Positions 1 through 6,612 of a DNA stretch of 35,508 nucleotides are shown piece by piece. Within the stretch, counting starts at the first letter, position 1; each line of letters opens with the position of its first letter. Source of the stretch: a virus; the IMG/VR virus record IMGVR_UViG_3300022200_000167, positions 1 to 35,508 of that record; one strand, given 5' to 3'. A model generated the notes under the pieces. That model did no database searches. It was not told the DNA's origin and worked only from the letters and a program-made list of their open reading frames with translations. Position numbers and translations under genes: made by a program.

Positions 1-54
1 TTCGTTTCCTTTACGAATGAAATAAACCTCAGGGTAATGTTTAATTTTTGTCAT
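1..54 (-). CDS. 5' end of a small gene cut by the window edge
   Basis: The minus strand opens with an ATG at 54 and stays open for 18 codons to the window edge, reading MTKIKHYPEVYFIRKGNE. It begins one base after the stop of the 59-aa gene, the spacing seen throughout this leftward operon. Only the N terminus is visible, so no function can be given. Confidence 0.5.
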   Translation of the reverse strand, partial: MTKIKHYPEVYFIRKGNE

Positions 55-55
55 C

Positions 56-235
56 TTAATTTTCGTTTATTAATTCATCAATTTGCTCTTTACAGTCGTC
101 AACTGACATTCCGTGTCTTGCAGCACAGTCACTATCGCTTAAATCGTAATACGCATAATTTACATAACATAAATTTTCATAGTTATAGTCGTTTTTAACT
201 ATTTCAAATCCCTTATAATCTATTGATCCTTTCAT
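56..235 (-). CDS. 59-aa conserved small phage protein
   Basis: An ATG-to-TAA ORF of 59 codons, beginning MKGSIDYKGFEIVKNDYNYE and ending in an acidic DDCKEQIDELINEN helix. Small proteins of this pattern (a YKGFEI start, then an ARHG motif, then DDCK.QIDE) recur in Bacteroidota phages and plasmids, as I recall; the role is unknown. It lies downstream of a long imperfect hairpin (291-359) and is followed one base later by the next gene. Composition and spacing match the rest of the leftward operon. Confidence 0.7.
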   Translation of the reverse strand: MKGSIDYKGFEIVKNDYNYENLCYVNYAYYDLSDSDCAARHGMSVDDCKEQIDELINEN

Positions 236-290
236 AATTTTTATTTATTTAATAATATTTTTTTTAATTACCCACTACGCACCCTAACAA

Positions 291-359
291 GCGTTTGGAG
301 CAAGTTGCAGAAATTTTATCTTTCTATTCACGCTCTCGGTGGCAACCTGCACCAAGCGC
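291..359. repeat. Imperfect 18-bp inverted repeat with 33-nt loop
   Basis: GCGTTTGGAGCAAGTTGC (291-308) and GCAACCTGCACCAAGCGC (342-359) are complementary at 15 of 18 positions, one of the others being a G-U pair in RNA. It fills most of the 155-bp gap between the 68-aa and 59-aa genes, in an operon where gaps are usually a few bases. CCTAAC lies just outside the left arm. It may be a processing or terminator-like RNA structure, or a recombination scar; no T-tract follows on the minus strand. Confidence 0.6.
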
Positions 360-390
360 AACCGTTGTATGTAAGTTATAGCTCTTTCAG

Positions 391-597
391 CTACACAATT
401 TTATCTAACGCCATTTGAACAATATCTTCTGTTTGTTCATTGCTTAATATCTGATATACGTCTATTCCTTGTATGGATATTGTTACGTCTTCTAATTCTG
501 CTGGAGACTCAGCAAAGTGCCAAGCTTGAAAAGCTGGTTTATGATAATTTCCCTCAACTTCAAATGTTATACCAGCATATTCTACTTCTATTATCAT
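391..597 (-). CDS. 68-aa hypothetical protein
   Basis: The protein starts MIIEVEYAGITFEVEGNYHK and continues with a mixed alpha/beta pattern ending SNEQTEDIVQMALDKIV. The pattern is typical of small ABA-type phage proteins, but I do not recognise a family. Its ATG overlaps the end of the RecE-like nuclease gene by four bases (594-597), so the two are probably translationally coupled. The gene may therefore act with recombination, but that is inference from position only. Confidence 0.75.
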   Translation of the reverse strand: MIIEVEYAGITFEVEGNYHKPAFQAWHFAESPAELEDVTISIQGIDVYQILSNEQTEDIVQMALDKIV

Positions 598-1319
598 AAT
601 TCTTCTTCTATAATATAGTTGTTAATGTCTTCCCAAGCCTCTGAAGAATAAAACTTACGCCATACTTCTATTGCAGATAATACTTTTATACGCCCTTGCT
701 CTAGAAAATCTTCTCCTGGCGCAAATATACCTAACATTTTGGTACTTTTATCAATTACATAGAAAATTAATGGTTTTTCAAATAATTGTTGGTAAATCCA
801 AGCTTGAGAATCATAGTTATACTTACGTGCTGACCATTTAAAATCATCAATCTTTGACGTTGTTTTGATATCAATCAAGTACTCGTCTGTAATTATATCA
901 GCCTTTCCTTTCCACATCGTTCCGTATATCTCTTTAATAGCTGGAACTTCGTATTGGTTTCCTTCTTTATAAATGTTTTCATACATAGTCAAATTTCCCT
1001 TCATCACACTCACGAGTTCGTCAATCTCATTAGCCTCACTACGCAACAACAACATATCTCTATTGCCTCTAGCCTCTTTGTATATGTTAGTGTTACGAGT
1101 ACTCGCATCAACTATCTCGAAGTCAGGTAGCTTGTGAGGTTCTAGCATTGATACGTGAAAATACGATCCGATAAGCATAGGAACAGTCTTATCTTTACCT
1201 TTCTTGAAATTCTTTGGGTTGTTCAGCAAGTCGTCTATATCCGAGTTGGATAAGAATTGTTTACCATAGGCTCCATAGTAAGACTCGTCATTGTTTAGTT
1301 CTTTAATTATTTCTTTCAT
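594..1319 (-). CDS. PD-(D/E)XK nuclease, RecE/exodeoxyribonuclease VIII-like
   Basis: A 241-aa protein with the core layout of phage RecE/Cas4-like nucleases (the putative exodeoxyribonuclease 8 PDDEXK family). Visible are LIGSYFHVSMLEP with His55, an Ile-Lys-Glu near residue 130, KGKADI with Asp141, and the catalytic IDIKTT with Asp150 and Lys152, followed by YNYDSQAWIYQQLF, which fits the QxxxY motif. Such enzymes resect double-stranded DNA ends 5' to 3' for single-strand annealing or replication. The conserved protein at 2072-2590 lies upstream in the same operon and could be its ssDNA-binding partner (inference). The start at 1319 is the first ATG after a 72-bp gap. All key residues are present, so it is likely active. 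Confidence 0.85.
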   Translation of the reverse strand: MKEIIKELNNDESYYGAYGKQFLSNSDIDDLLNNPKNFKKGKDKTVPMLIGSYFHVSMLEPHKLPDFEIVDASTRNTNIYKEARGNRDMLLLRSEANEIDELVSVMKGNLTMYENIYKEGNQYEVPAIKEIYGTMWKGKADIITDEYLIDIKTTSKIDDFKWSARKYNYDSQAWIYQQLFEKPLIFYVIDKSTKMLGIFAPGEDFLEQGRIKVLSAIEVWRKFYSSEAWEDINNYIIEEEL

Positions 1320-1391
1320 AGTTTAAAACGGACACTCCGATTTTTTAATTGTTAGCATTTTACTATTATTAAATTTGAGGGTATGCAATAG

Positions 1392-1865
1392 TTAGGCGAT
1401 ATTAACGTTAACTGAATTTAAGAACCATTCCAAATCCTTCTTGTCTTTTAAGTCAATAAACAAAATTTGATGTCCTTCAATACTAAAATCATCAATTCTC
1501 CAACAATTTGGTCTTTTAGTAGTTCCCATATATTCAATTACCCAACCGATATTATTTTTCCATTCGTATTGTCCACAACTTTCAAATCCTAAACTATTAA
1601 AATATATCTCTGGCTGTTTAAATAATTCTCTTGATAAATTAGGATTTTCATCTGCATTTGAACATAAGTCAGGTAGCGTTTGTCCCATATCAGAAGCTTG
1701 CCATTCGTATTTGGTTTTACAGCTTTCACATTCATAATATGAAACCCATCCACCATTAGGAGAAGAACCTGTATATTTTATTTCTCCATAATCACATTCA
1801 AGACATTTTTTATTATCGTGTTTCCACCATAAGTCTTTTATTTCTTGTAAACTATATATTTTCAT
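1392..1865 (-). CDS. 157-aa zinc-ribbon-like hypothetical protein, probable inserted gene
   Basis: I chose the ATG at 1865 (MKIYSLQEIKDLWWKHDNKK). An upstream ATG in frame at 1925 would read through a hairpin and give a non-protein-like leader. Residues about 18-50 hold two CxxC pairs (CLEC and CESC), which suggests a zinc ribbon. The rest is rich in Trp and aromatic residues and is not recognised. It is the only gene in this arm with long gaps on both sides (72 and about 200 bp). It is bounded by an inverted repeat, TTAGGCGATATTA at 1392-1404 (containing the stop codon) and TAACATCGCCTAA at 1871-1883. This suggests a cassette-like acquisition. Confidence 0.7.
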   Translation of the reverse strand: MKIYSLQEIKDLWWKHDNKKCLECDYGEIKYTGSSPNGGWVSYYECESCKTKYEWQASDMGQTLPDLCSNADENPNLSRELFKQPEIYFNSLGFESCGQYEWKNNIGWVIEYMGTTKRPNCWRIDDFSIEGHQILFIDLKDKKDLEWFLNSVNVNIA

Positions 1866-1877
1866 AATAATAACATC

Positions 1878-1928
1878 GCCTAATATCGGTTTAAGCAAGT
1901 GTGGCATTAGGCTTAATCCAAGCACTTG
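1878..1928. repeat. Overlapping inverted repeats upstream of the inserted gene
   Basis: Two alternative hairpins overlap. One is GCCTAAT (1878-1884) with ATTAGGC (1906-1912), perfect over 7 bp. The other is CAAGTGTGG (1896-1904) with CCAAGCACTTG (1918-1928), which has a bulge. Such bulged imperfect palindromes ending in GCCTAAY/RTTAGGC are reminiscent of integron attC sites but do not meet the full attC layout. Confidence 0.45.
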
Positions 1929-1966
1929 TCTGTTTAGTAATAATTGTTTTTAAATCAAAGAAAAGC

Positions 1967-2000
1967 CCCGCCACTAACAGCGTGTATAAAAAATGGCGGG
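1967..2000 (-). terminator. Probable intrinsic terminator after the 172-aa gene
   Basis: CCCGCCA (1967-1973) and TGGCGGG (1994-2000) form a perfect 7-bp GC-rich stem with a 20-nt loop. On the minus strand the hairpin is followed by GCTTTTCTTTG, a usable U-rich tail. It lies about 70 bp past the stop of the gene at 2072-2590. A second, weaker inverted repeat (TTAGTGT/ACACTAA, 2052-2075) overlaps the stop codon itself. Confidence 0.5.
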
Positions 2001-2071
2001 TTCTCGGTTAATTTAAAGTTTTGTACTTCTAATTAAGTTGTGTGGTTAATGTTAGTGTTTCAAATCTCACA

Positions 2072-2590
2072 CTAATCAATAAATTGAGATAAGTCTTTTT
2101 TAGTTTGTGTACTGATTATATATTTAGATTGTAAGTTATTAATTATACTAGCTAATCCGATAGACTTATTTTCTTTAACATACGCAACTACTCTATTCCA
2201 ATTCTCGTCTCCATTAACTAATTCATACTTTGTATTTAAAGGCTTATCGTCTGATGACAGCACTCTAAGTATAGATAATCCAAATTCGTTGCCTATACGT
2301 CCCTTATTAGGCACTACACCTATCTCTACCTTAATGTTATTCCAACGGTCTGTGTCTTTAGTCTTAGTTGCTGTTTGTAAGGTCTTACAGTTTGAAGGAT
2401 TAAGTATCATATCTTTTACTTCTTCTCCATCATCAAACTTTTTCTCAACGAATTTTGCTACTACTTTTTTCTCAGCCTTTTGTAGTTGTACTACTTTTTG
2501 AGTTACCGATTCTATTGTTAGCGTTACTGGTTTATCAATATCCCAACTTGCTAAATAATCATTCTTAAATGCGTTTCTCCAACTTGCCAT
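2072..2590 (-). CDS. 172-aa conserved phage protein, possible ssDNA-binding or DNA-metabolism role
   Basis: The protein begins MASWRNAFKNDYLASWDI. It then has a beta-rich domain with the pattern VTLTIESV..., KFVEKKF, LNPSNCKTLQTAT and DTDRWNNIKVEI (residues about 20-115). The LN.tN and T.DTD.W signatures match a widespread small phage protein normally placed beside recombination or annealing genes and often left as hypothetical. The C-terminal 60 residues (ELVNGDENWNRVV...) are an added helical tail. It lies upstream of the RecE-like nuclease, separated now by the probable inserted gene. A role in binding ssDNA or assisting recombination is inference. Confidence 0.8.
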   Translation of the reverse strand: MASWRNAFKNDYLASWDIDKPVTLTIESVTQKVVQLQKAEKKVVAKFVEKKFDDGEEVKDMILNPSNCKTLQTATKTKDTDRWNNIKVEIGVVPNKGRIGNEFGLSILRVLSSDDKPLNTKYELVNGDENWNRVVAYVKENKSIGLASIINNLQSKYIISTQTKKDLSQFID

Positions 2591-2591
2591 A

Positions 2592-2834
2592 TTATTTTAA
2601 TATTATTTGTTTAACTTCTTCAATTCTCTTTAAACACTCTTGGACATCTTCACATCCGTTTATCTTTAACTCTAAATATTTTCTTAACGCTTGTTCTACG
2701 CTTACAAAGTACCATTGGTCTTTAAATGTATAAGGAACCTCTATTCCGTCCTTCTCTCTTGTACGTTCTTCTGTGAATGTTAATATCGTTCCCGAACCAT
2801 CTCCACTTACTTTATAATTTTTGTCTAGTCTCAT
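2592..2834 (-). CDS. 80-aa conserved small phage protein
   Basis: The sequence starts MRLDKNYKVSGDGSGTILTF and carries the pattern YTFKDQWYFVSVEQALRKYLELKI, then a helical end with ECLKRIEEVKQ. This layout (strand hairpin, K..WYF...ALxKY, helix) is recurrent in Bacteroidota phages and I recall it as uncharacterised. It overlaps the start region of the 129-aa gene by 23 bases and ends one base before the gene at 2590. Confidence 0.8.
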   Translation of the reverse strand: MRLDKNYKVSGDGSGTILTFTEERTREKDGIEVPYTFKDQWYFVSVEQALRKYLELKINGCEDVQECLKRIEEVKQIILK

Positions 2835-3201
2835 GAATTATTTTAGTATATTTAGTTAATAAATTATCTCTTAATGATTTTAATGATTGATAGTGTTTTT
2901 GATTATTCCTATCTCCTAATTCTTCACGTATTCTATCTTGTAATAAATTTAAAGAGTTCTCGTAATTAAATAAACATACATTGTAAACTCCCTTTATATA
3001 TCCTTTATCCATAAAATACTGGTACTGCTCTTCCGATACTTCTTTATAGAAGTCGCCATTTAATTTCGTGTTATATATCTTAATGACTCCTTCCTTATTT
3101 TCTATCTTTATCCCCTTATATATTCTTGACTCTGACTTTTCAGTAGTAATCGATGCTGAACTATGATGCCACTTGGCTTGATTCCAAACTTCTTCTAACA
3201 T
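2812..3201 (-). CDS. 129-aa hypothetical protein
   Basis: The protein begins MLEEVWNQAKWHHSSASITT. The middle is predicted beta (SRIYKGIKIENKEGVIKIYN) and the last 60 residues form a charged helical region (LLQDRIREELGDRN...). No motif is recognised. It overlaps its neighbours on both sides (3195-3201 and 2812-2834), as expected for a phage operon. Confidence 0.75.
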   Translation of the reverse strand: MLEEVWNQAKWHHSSASITTEKSESRIYKGIKIENKEGVIKIYNTKLNGDFYKEVSEEQYQYFMDKGYIKGVYNVCLFNYENSLNLLQDRIREELGDRNNQKHYQSLKSLRDNLLTKYTKIIHETRQKL

Positions 3202-3425
3202 AATCTTTTTAGTTCTTTAGCGTCCATTAATAATAACTTGTAAATGTTACTGCTTATGTCTGTTGTTAATAGTTTAAACAATACATTTATTTTGTCGTGA
3301 GTTAACTCTCTGCCTCTTGAGAACTCTCTAACTCTATTTAGGTTGTCCGTAAATAATTGTTTGTCCTCTATTGTTTCTATAGGATCTCCATTTTGAGTTA
3401 CCCAACGTCCTTGTTCTATTCGCAT
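3195..3425 (-). CDS. 76-aa hypothetical protein
   Basis: The protein reads MRIEQGRWVTQNGDPIETIE followed by mostly helical sequence with many Arg and Lys residues. No family is recognised. Its start overlaps the preceding gene by 10 bases, and its end overlaps the next by 7, which supports the ORF and its start at 3425. Confidence 0.7.
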   Translation of the reverse strand: MRIEQGRWVTQNGDPIETIEDKQLFTDNLNRVREFSRGRELTHDKINVLFKLLTTDISSNIYKLLLMDAKELKRLC

Positions 3426-3604
3426 ATCTTTATAAATTTTCCGTTTTTATCTATAACGGATATTAAATTAAATTTCTTATCTAAATGTTCTAGTATCATA
3501 TTCAAATCTCCCATTTGAAATATGGCTGTAAAGTTATTAATATCAATCGGTTTATCATAATATTTGTAGAACCAATTTATATCATACTTTCCAGAATTTC
3601 TCAT
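3416..3604 (-). CDS. 62-aa hypothetical protein
   Basis: The protein starts MRNSGKYDINWFYKYYDKPI and is rich in aromatic residues, with a central MGDLNMILEHLDKKF helix and a beta end. It is not recognised. It is separated from the upstream gene by one base and overlaps the downstream gene by ten. Confidence 0.7.
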   Translation of the reverse strand: MRNSGKYDINWFYKYYDKPIDINNFTAIFQMGDLNMILEHLDKKFNLISVIDKNGKFIKICE

Positions 3605-3605
3605 C

Positions 3606-3815
3606 TTAATATATTCGTCTATTATCTTTTATTAGTTTTAAAATATATTGCCAAGTTTCTAACTCTCTATCTGTAGATTTCAAACAGCTTATTAATTGTT
3701 CTTCGTTTAATTCTGTTTTACTATTTACAATTAAAGTAGCGTAGTTAATTGATTCTCTTTGTAATGATTCTATCTTTGATACTGCTTTCCAGTATGCTAT
3801 TTCTTTTACATCCAT
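3606..3815 (-). CDS. 69-aa helical hypothetical protein
   Basis: MDVKEIAYWKAVSKIESLQR is followed by a second helical segment with ELNEEQLISCLKSTDREL, ending in a basic KDNRRIY. It is probably an all-alpha coiled-coil-like protein. No function is recognised. Its ATG overlaps the 3' end of a 23-codon membrane peptide gene (3806-3877). Confidence 0.7.
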   Translation of the reverse strand: MDVKEIAYWKAVSKIESLQRESINYATLIVNSKTELNEEQLISCLKSTDRELETWQYILKLIKDNRRIY

Positions 3816-3877
3816 ATAAGTAGTATTACTATTAGTACTATAAAAGCTATAAGTACGTTTCTATCTTCTTTTTTCAT
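3806..3877 (-). CDS. 23-aa single-pass membrane micro-protein
   Basis: ATG at 3877 gives MKKEDRNVLIAFIVLIVILL plus IWM: a short charged head, then about 15 consecutive hydrophobic residues. It starts three bases after the lipoprotein gene stop and overlaps the next gene's start by ten bases, exactly filling an otherwise empty 65-bp gap. Phages often encode such peptides as inner-membrane modulators, but function here is unknown. Confidence 0.5.
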   Translation of the reverse strand: MKKEDRNVLIAFIVLIVILLIWM

Positions 3878-3880
3878 AAT

Positions 3881-4138
3881 TTACTTACAATCTCCAATTT
3901 GAGGAATTAAATTAATATTTGTTGTGTCAAATGTTTTTGTTCTTTGTATTTGTGTACAATCATTTATGGTTGTGTAAACTGTATGATAAACTGTCGCTGG
4001 GTTCTGTGGTGTTCCAACTACATTAAACGTATGTTTTTCTACAACTCTATCACACTCACAGTCTGTGACTATTGTAGCTTCATCTTGCGGTGTGCTACAG
4101 GATGCAAATAATACTAATAATAATAATAACTTTTTCAT
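3881..4138 (-). CDS. 85-aa secreted lipoprotein
   Basis: A classic type II signal peptide is present: MKK, a run of Leu/Val, then LFASC with Cys14 as the lipidated residue. The mature part is beta-rich (VYHTVYTTIND) and has several cysteines (CEC, NDC, GDC). It would be anchored in the inner or outer membrane facing the periplasm. Phage lipoproteins in early regions often block superinfection, but nothing here identifies the target. It is immediately followed by the 23-aa membrane peptide. Confidence 0.75.
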   Translation of the reverse strand: MKKLLLLLVLFASCSTPQDEATIVTDCECDRVVEKHTFNVVGTPQNPATVYHTVYTTINDCTQIQRTKTFDTTNINLIPQIGDCK

Positions 4139-4156
4139 AATTCTAAATTTTTAAAT
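4131..4156. repeat. 26-bp direct repeat, copy 1, at a gene junction
   Basis: Bases 4131-4156 are identical to 4844-4869. Each copy covers the 3' end of one gene (encoding FKNLEL and stop) and the ATG of the next. The pair brackets the 238-aa gene. Confidence 0.85.
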
Positions 4157-4851
4157 TGCTCTAACCATTCGTAAAATCTATTTCTGCTAAATTCTAAACC
4201 TGAGTAATTACTTTCAGATTCTTCCCAAGCAGTTTTTAAATCTTTCTCACTATACATTCTTTCAGCTTGCCATTTAGCACCAGCAATAAAATCTCTAATA
4301 TGTGCTTCTTTAAATACATCTATGCTGCTTTTACCTGTTGCTTTATCAAGTTGGTCTATATTATTATTTATAAATTCTACGTGTTTTTTTGCTTCTTCTT
4401 TTGGAATGATGATTTTGTATTTATCAACACCTAAATAAGTTCTTGAAGTGTTTAATAAATTAGATTCTTCAACATCAACCTCCTCACAACTTGGATTCTT
4501 AACAAACCATTCTAAAAACTCATCATCAATAGATTGTATGCATTCTTTGATTAAATCTTGGTCTGTTGTTAAGATGATTTTACAAACTTCCTTTCCTAAA
4601 CATTCTTTTCTGTAACCAATAGAAGGCATATAATTTAAAACTTCCCATTTACCTTCTAACCAAACTAAATGCCAATCTCCATTTTTAATCTCTGAGTTAT
4701 CAGTAATGTAGATGTGTTGATTTTCACTATCTAATATATTTGGCATTAATCTGTCAAATAACCTTAAATCTTTGTAAACTTCTTTTCCTTTTTTAGTTAG
4801 ATAACCCAACCTACTTGGTTTGTCTGTTGGGATTACGTATGTGTTTTTCAT
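4135..4851 (-). CDS. 238-aa conserved phage protein, unknown function
   Basis: The first 40 residues (MKNTYVIPTDKPSRLGYLTK) are followed by HIYITDNSEIKNGDWHLVW, a segment typical of beta-hairpin domains in Bacteroidota phage proteins. The middle has KIILTTDQDLI...AIDDEFLEWFVKNPSCEEV, and the end has the GAKWQAERMYSEKD motif. This modular set (ITDNSEIK.GDW, DDEFLEWFVKNPSCE, GAKWQ.ERMY) occurs in many flavobacterial phages, as I recall, without a known role. It is bracketed by the exact 26-bp repeats and ends in the same FKNLEL as its upstream neighbour. Confidence 0.8.
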   Translation of the reverse strand: MKNTYVIPTDKPSRLGYLTKKGKEVYKDLRLFDRLMPNILDSENQHIYITDNSEIKNGDWHLVWLEGKWEVLNYMPSIGYRKECLGKEVCKIILTTDQDLIKECIQSIDDEFLEWFVKNPSCEEVDVEESNLLNTSRTYLGVDKYKIIIPKEEAKKHVEFINNNIDQLDKATGKSSIDVFKEAHIRDFIAGAKWQAERMYSEKDLKTAWEESESNYSGLEFSRNRFYEWLEQFKNLEL

Positions 4852-4869
4852 AATTCTAAATTTTTAAAT
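4844..4869. repeat. 26-bp direct repeat, copy 2, at a gene junction
   Basis: Identical to 4131-4156, 713 bp away. Recombination between the copies would precisely delete or duplicate the 238-aa gene while keeping reading frames and start sites. Confidence 0.85.
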
Positions 4870-5039
4870 GATTCTTCTTCTCTTATTGCTTCTTTGATTT
4901 GTTCGTAGTACATATCACTAATACTTAATTCATCCAGTAGCGATGTTCTAATTGCTTTTAGCTTATTAGTGACGAATACGTTTGGCGTTGTTTCCATGCA
5001 CGATATGCACATATTCAGTTCTTCTATTATTTCTTTCAT
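4848..5039 (-). CDS. 63-aa hypothetical protein
   Basis: MKEIIEELNMCISCMETTPN contains a CISC pair; the rest is helical and ends in FKNLEL, the same end as the next gene because of the shared repeat. The first codons also resemble the start of the RecE-like nuclease (MKEIIKELN). No function is recognised. Confidence 0.7.
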   Translation of the reverse strand: MKEIIEELNMCISCMETTPNVFVTNKLKAIRTSLLDELSISDMYYEQIKEAIREEESFKNLEL

Positions 5040-5139
5040 CTTCTTTGATCTTAATTAATAATTCTTTTGCTTCTTGCTTCAATCGGTACTCTTGTTCCCA
5101 TATTGTCTCGCGTTTTTCTGTTGGTTTATAGTTCCGCAT
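4966..5139 (-). CDS. 57-aa basic helical protein, overlapping ORF
   Basis: ATG at 5139 gives MRNYKPTEKRETIWEQEYRL followed by KQEAKELLIKIKED, a strongly charged helix. It overlaps the 119-aa gene by 14 bases at its start, which is typical here, and fills the 86-bp gap before the 63-aa gene. It then overruns that gene by 74 bases in another frame, which is less usual. Either the tail is tolerated or a shorter product is made. Confidence 0.45.
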   Translation of the reverse strand: MRNYKPTEKRETIWEQEYRLKQEAKELLIKIKEDERNNRRTEYVHIVHGNNAKRIRH

Positions 5140-5485
5140 CGAAAGTACAATATCCTTGCTCTGTTATACAATCCCTTATTTGAATTCCTAGCAATAAATC
5201 GGCGTACTCTTTTAGTATTTCGTTAGTTATTCCTATTTCTTCTAAGTCTTTAGTTTGATAACTATCTTTGTTCTTGAAAAAATCCTCGATTATTTTCTTG
5301 TTGTTACCTAGTGTAGCTTCGATTGTTTCTATTTCTTTATTTACCTCGTCTAGGTCTTCTTCTTGAAAATCATACGTTATGTATGCTGGTTCTTGTTCTG
5401 TACCTCCAAACCTGCTTGGTGCGTTGCTTGATTGTACCCCAAACCAAAACTTTCCTTCAATGTCTCCATTATAATATCTTCCCAT
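5126..5485 (-). CDS. 119-aa conserved phage protein (MGRYYNGDIEGKFWFGVQ type)
   Basis: The N terminus, MGRYYNGDIEGKFWFGVQSS, is a strongly conserved signature I recall from many unrelated tailed phages, followed by FGGTEQEPAYITYDF and a long acidic helix (DEVNKEIETIEATLG). Length and layout match the family, whose function is unknown. It lies 5 bases after the 111-aa gene. Confidence 0.8.
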   Translation of the reverse strand: MGRYYNGDIEGKFWFGVQSSNAPSRFGGTEQEPAYITYDFQEEDLDEVNKEIETIEATLGNNKKIIEDFFKNKDSYQTKDLEEIGITNEILKEYADLLLGIQIRDCITEQGYCTFDAEL

Positions 5486-5490
5486 GATTT

Positions 5491-5826
5491 CTAATTGTTT
5501 TTAAATTGATTAATAAATTCTACTACTGCTTGATAAACTGCTTGTATTTTAATTTGATTAAATTTTTGAATAATTATATTATTTTTTTGAGTAATTAAAC
5601 ATTGATAATCTAATTCTTCTTGTTTATTAATCTCTAAAGAATAATTTAAACCCTCAATCTTTTCTACTACTTCCATAAGCCAATTCCAATTTTTGTGGAA
5701 TTTTAATTCATTTGGTGTAAATTCATCTTTCCAATCCCCTGAAGTTGTCATATATCCAAACTGTGGTAAATTTGAGATTGTACCTTTGCACCCTAAAAAT
5801 TCTGCTATTAGTTCGTTGTCGTTCAT
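5491..5826 (-). CDS. 111-aa ABA-sandwich-like conserved protein
   Basis: The pattern NELIAEFLGCKG at the start, KFHKNWNWLMEVVEKIE in the middle and AVYQAVVEFINQF at the end is the familiar layout of small phage proteins of the ABA-sandwich type, common in Bacteroidota phages. The biochemical role is not known. The start overlaps the stop of the 53-aa gene as ATGA (5823-5826), indicating coupled translation. Confidence 0.8.
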   Translation of the reverse strand: MNDNELIAEFLGCKGTISNLPQFGYMTTSGDWKDEFTPNELKFHKNWNWLMEVVEKIEGLNYSLEINKQEELDYQCLITQKNNIIIQKFNQIKIQAVYQAVVEFINQFKNN

Positions 5827-5984
5827 GATAAAAATGTTTTAAATTCAAAAATTACGTCCATTACTTTATATGTTAGGTATTCGCCCCTCTTACGGCGCTC
5901 GTTACATTCCATTACTTCCTGGTATGTTAGTCCGTTTTTTTTCTTTTTGCAATACTTGTCTATTGCTATTTCAAGATAGTTCAT
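5823..5984 (-). CDS. 53-aa small protein
   Basis: ATG at 5984 gives MNYLEIAIDKYCKKKKNGLT and continues with QEVMECNERRKRGEYLTYKV to a TGA. It overlaps the upstream gene by 14 bases and the downstream gene by the ATGA motif, and without it there would be an unexplained 144-bp gap. It is basic in the middle. Function unknown. Confidence 0.65.
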   Translation of the reverse strand: MNYLEIAIDKYCKKKKNGLTYQEVMECNERRKRGEYLTYKVMDVIFEFKTFLS

Positions 5985-6159
5985 TGAATTCTTTTTCTAT
6001 TGTTAGTATTGTTTGTGTTGCTATAAAAATTCTAGCATCTTTCCATGCTTTAGCCTCGTCTGTCATGAATTCACTATTGATAGACTGGCAAAGTTTTAAT
6101 TCGTCCCTCGCTTCTATTAATTTTGTTGTCAAAGCTTCTGTGTAATGGTTTTTTAACAT
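5971..6159 (-). CDS. 62-aa helical hypothetical protein
   Basis: MLKNHYTEALTTKLIEARDE begins an all-helical protein with an alternating charged pattern, ending LTIEKEFNELS. No motif is recognised. It overlaps the upstream gene by seven bases. Confidence 0.7.
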   Translation of the reverse strand: MLKNHYTEALTTKLIEARDELKLCQSINSEFMTDEAKAWKDARIFIATQTILTIEKEFNELS

Positions 6160-6467
6160 ATCTTTAAAGTTTTTATATAGTTTAAAAGTTCGTTTTTTAT
6201 TCTGTCACAAAATCTATCGTCGTTTAAAATAGTTTTGTTAGCGTTTTCTATATAGTTTTTAGCCTCTATAATCGAGTTAAAATATATATTGCTATTAGTT
6301 CTTATCGGAAACATTTTTTGAGGTGCTAAACGCTTAAAAAATCCTAAGTTGTCAACCTCAAAATTAAGTTCGTTTTTTTTCTTTTTTGTTTCGTGTATAA
6401 AATTTACAGGGTATTCACCCAAATAAAAACTATCTACTTTTTTACTTCCTTTTATTATATATATCAT
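6153..6467 (-). CDS. 104-aa hypothetical protein
   Basis: The protein starts MIYIIKGSKKVDSFYLGEYP and has a very basic stretch, HETKKKKNEL, and a helical C terminus. The mix of beta start and helical end resembles other small operon proteins here, but no family is recognised. The start is preceded by AAAGAGATGCA, the closest thing to a ribosome site in this arm. Confidence 0.7.
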   Translation of the reverse strand: MIYIIKGSKKVDSFYLGEYPVNFIHETKKKKNELNFEVDNLGFFKRLAPQKMFPIRTNSNIYFNSIIEAKNYIENANKTILNDDRFCDRIKNELLNYIKTLKIC

Positions 6468-6510
6468 TGCATCTCTTTTTTAGTTTGTTTCGTAAAATTC
6501 TAAGAAGGCG

Positions 6511-6612
6511 TTAACGTGTTTTTGTGTTGCTATGCCAACCGTACACGCTTACCTCGTTCGTGTACTCGTTAACGTGGTGGTTTTTGGTATTGTTTAAATA
6601 AAATGTTTTCAT
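6511..6612 (-). CDS. 33-aa micro-protein
   Basis: ATG at 6612 overlaps the stop of the 64-aa gene as ATGA and gives MKTFYLNNTKNHHVNEYTNE, then VSVYGWHSNTKTR. The coupling and the otherwise empty 141-bp gap support it. The gene lies over a direct repeat, CGTTAACGTG, at 6509-6518 and 6567-6576. Function unknown. Confidence 0.5.
   Translation of the reverse strand: MKTFYLNNTKNHHVNEYTNEVSVYGWHSNTKTR

Noticed and set aside
285-365. A true integron attC site
   Set aside because: The end boxes do not match RYYYAAC and GTTRRRY (CCCTAAC and GTTGTAT instead), and no integrase is in the window.
2289-2501. Plus-strand 70-codon ORF
   Set aside because: It is antisense to the conserved 172-aa gene and has a repetitive Ser/Phe/Thr product.
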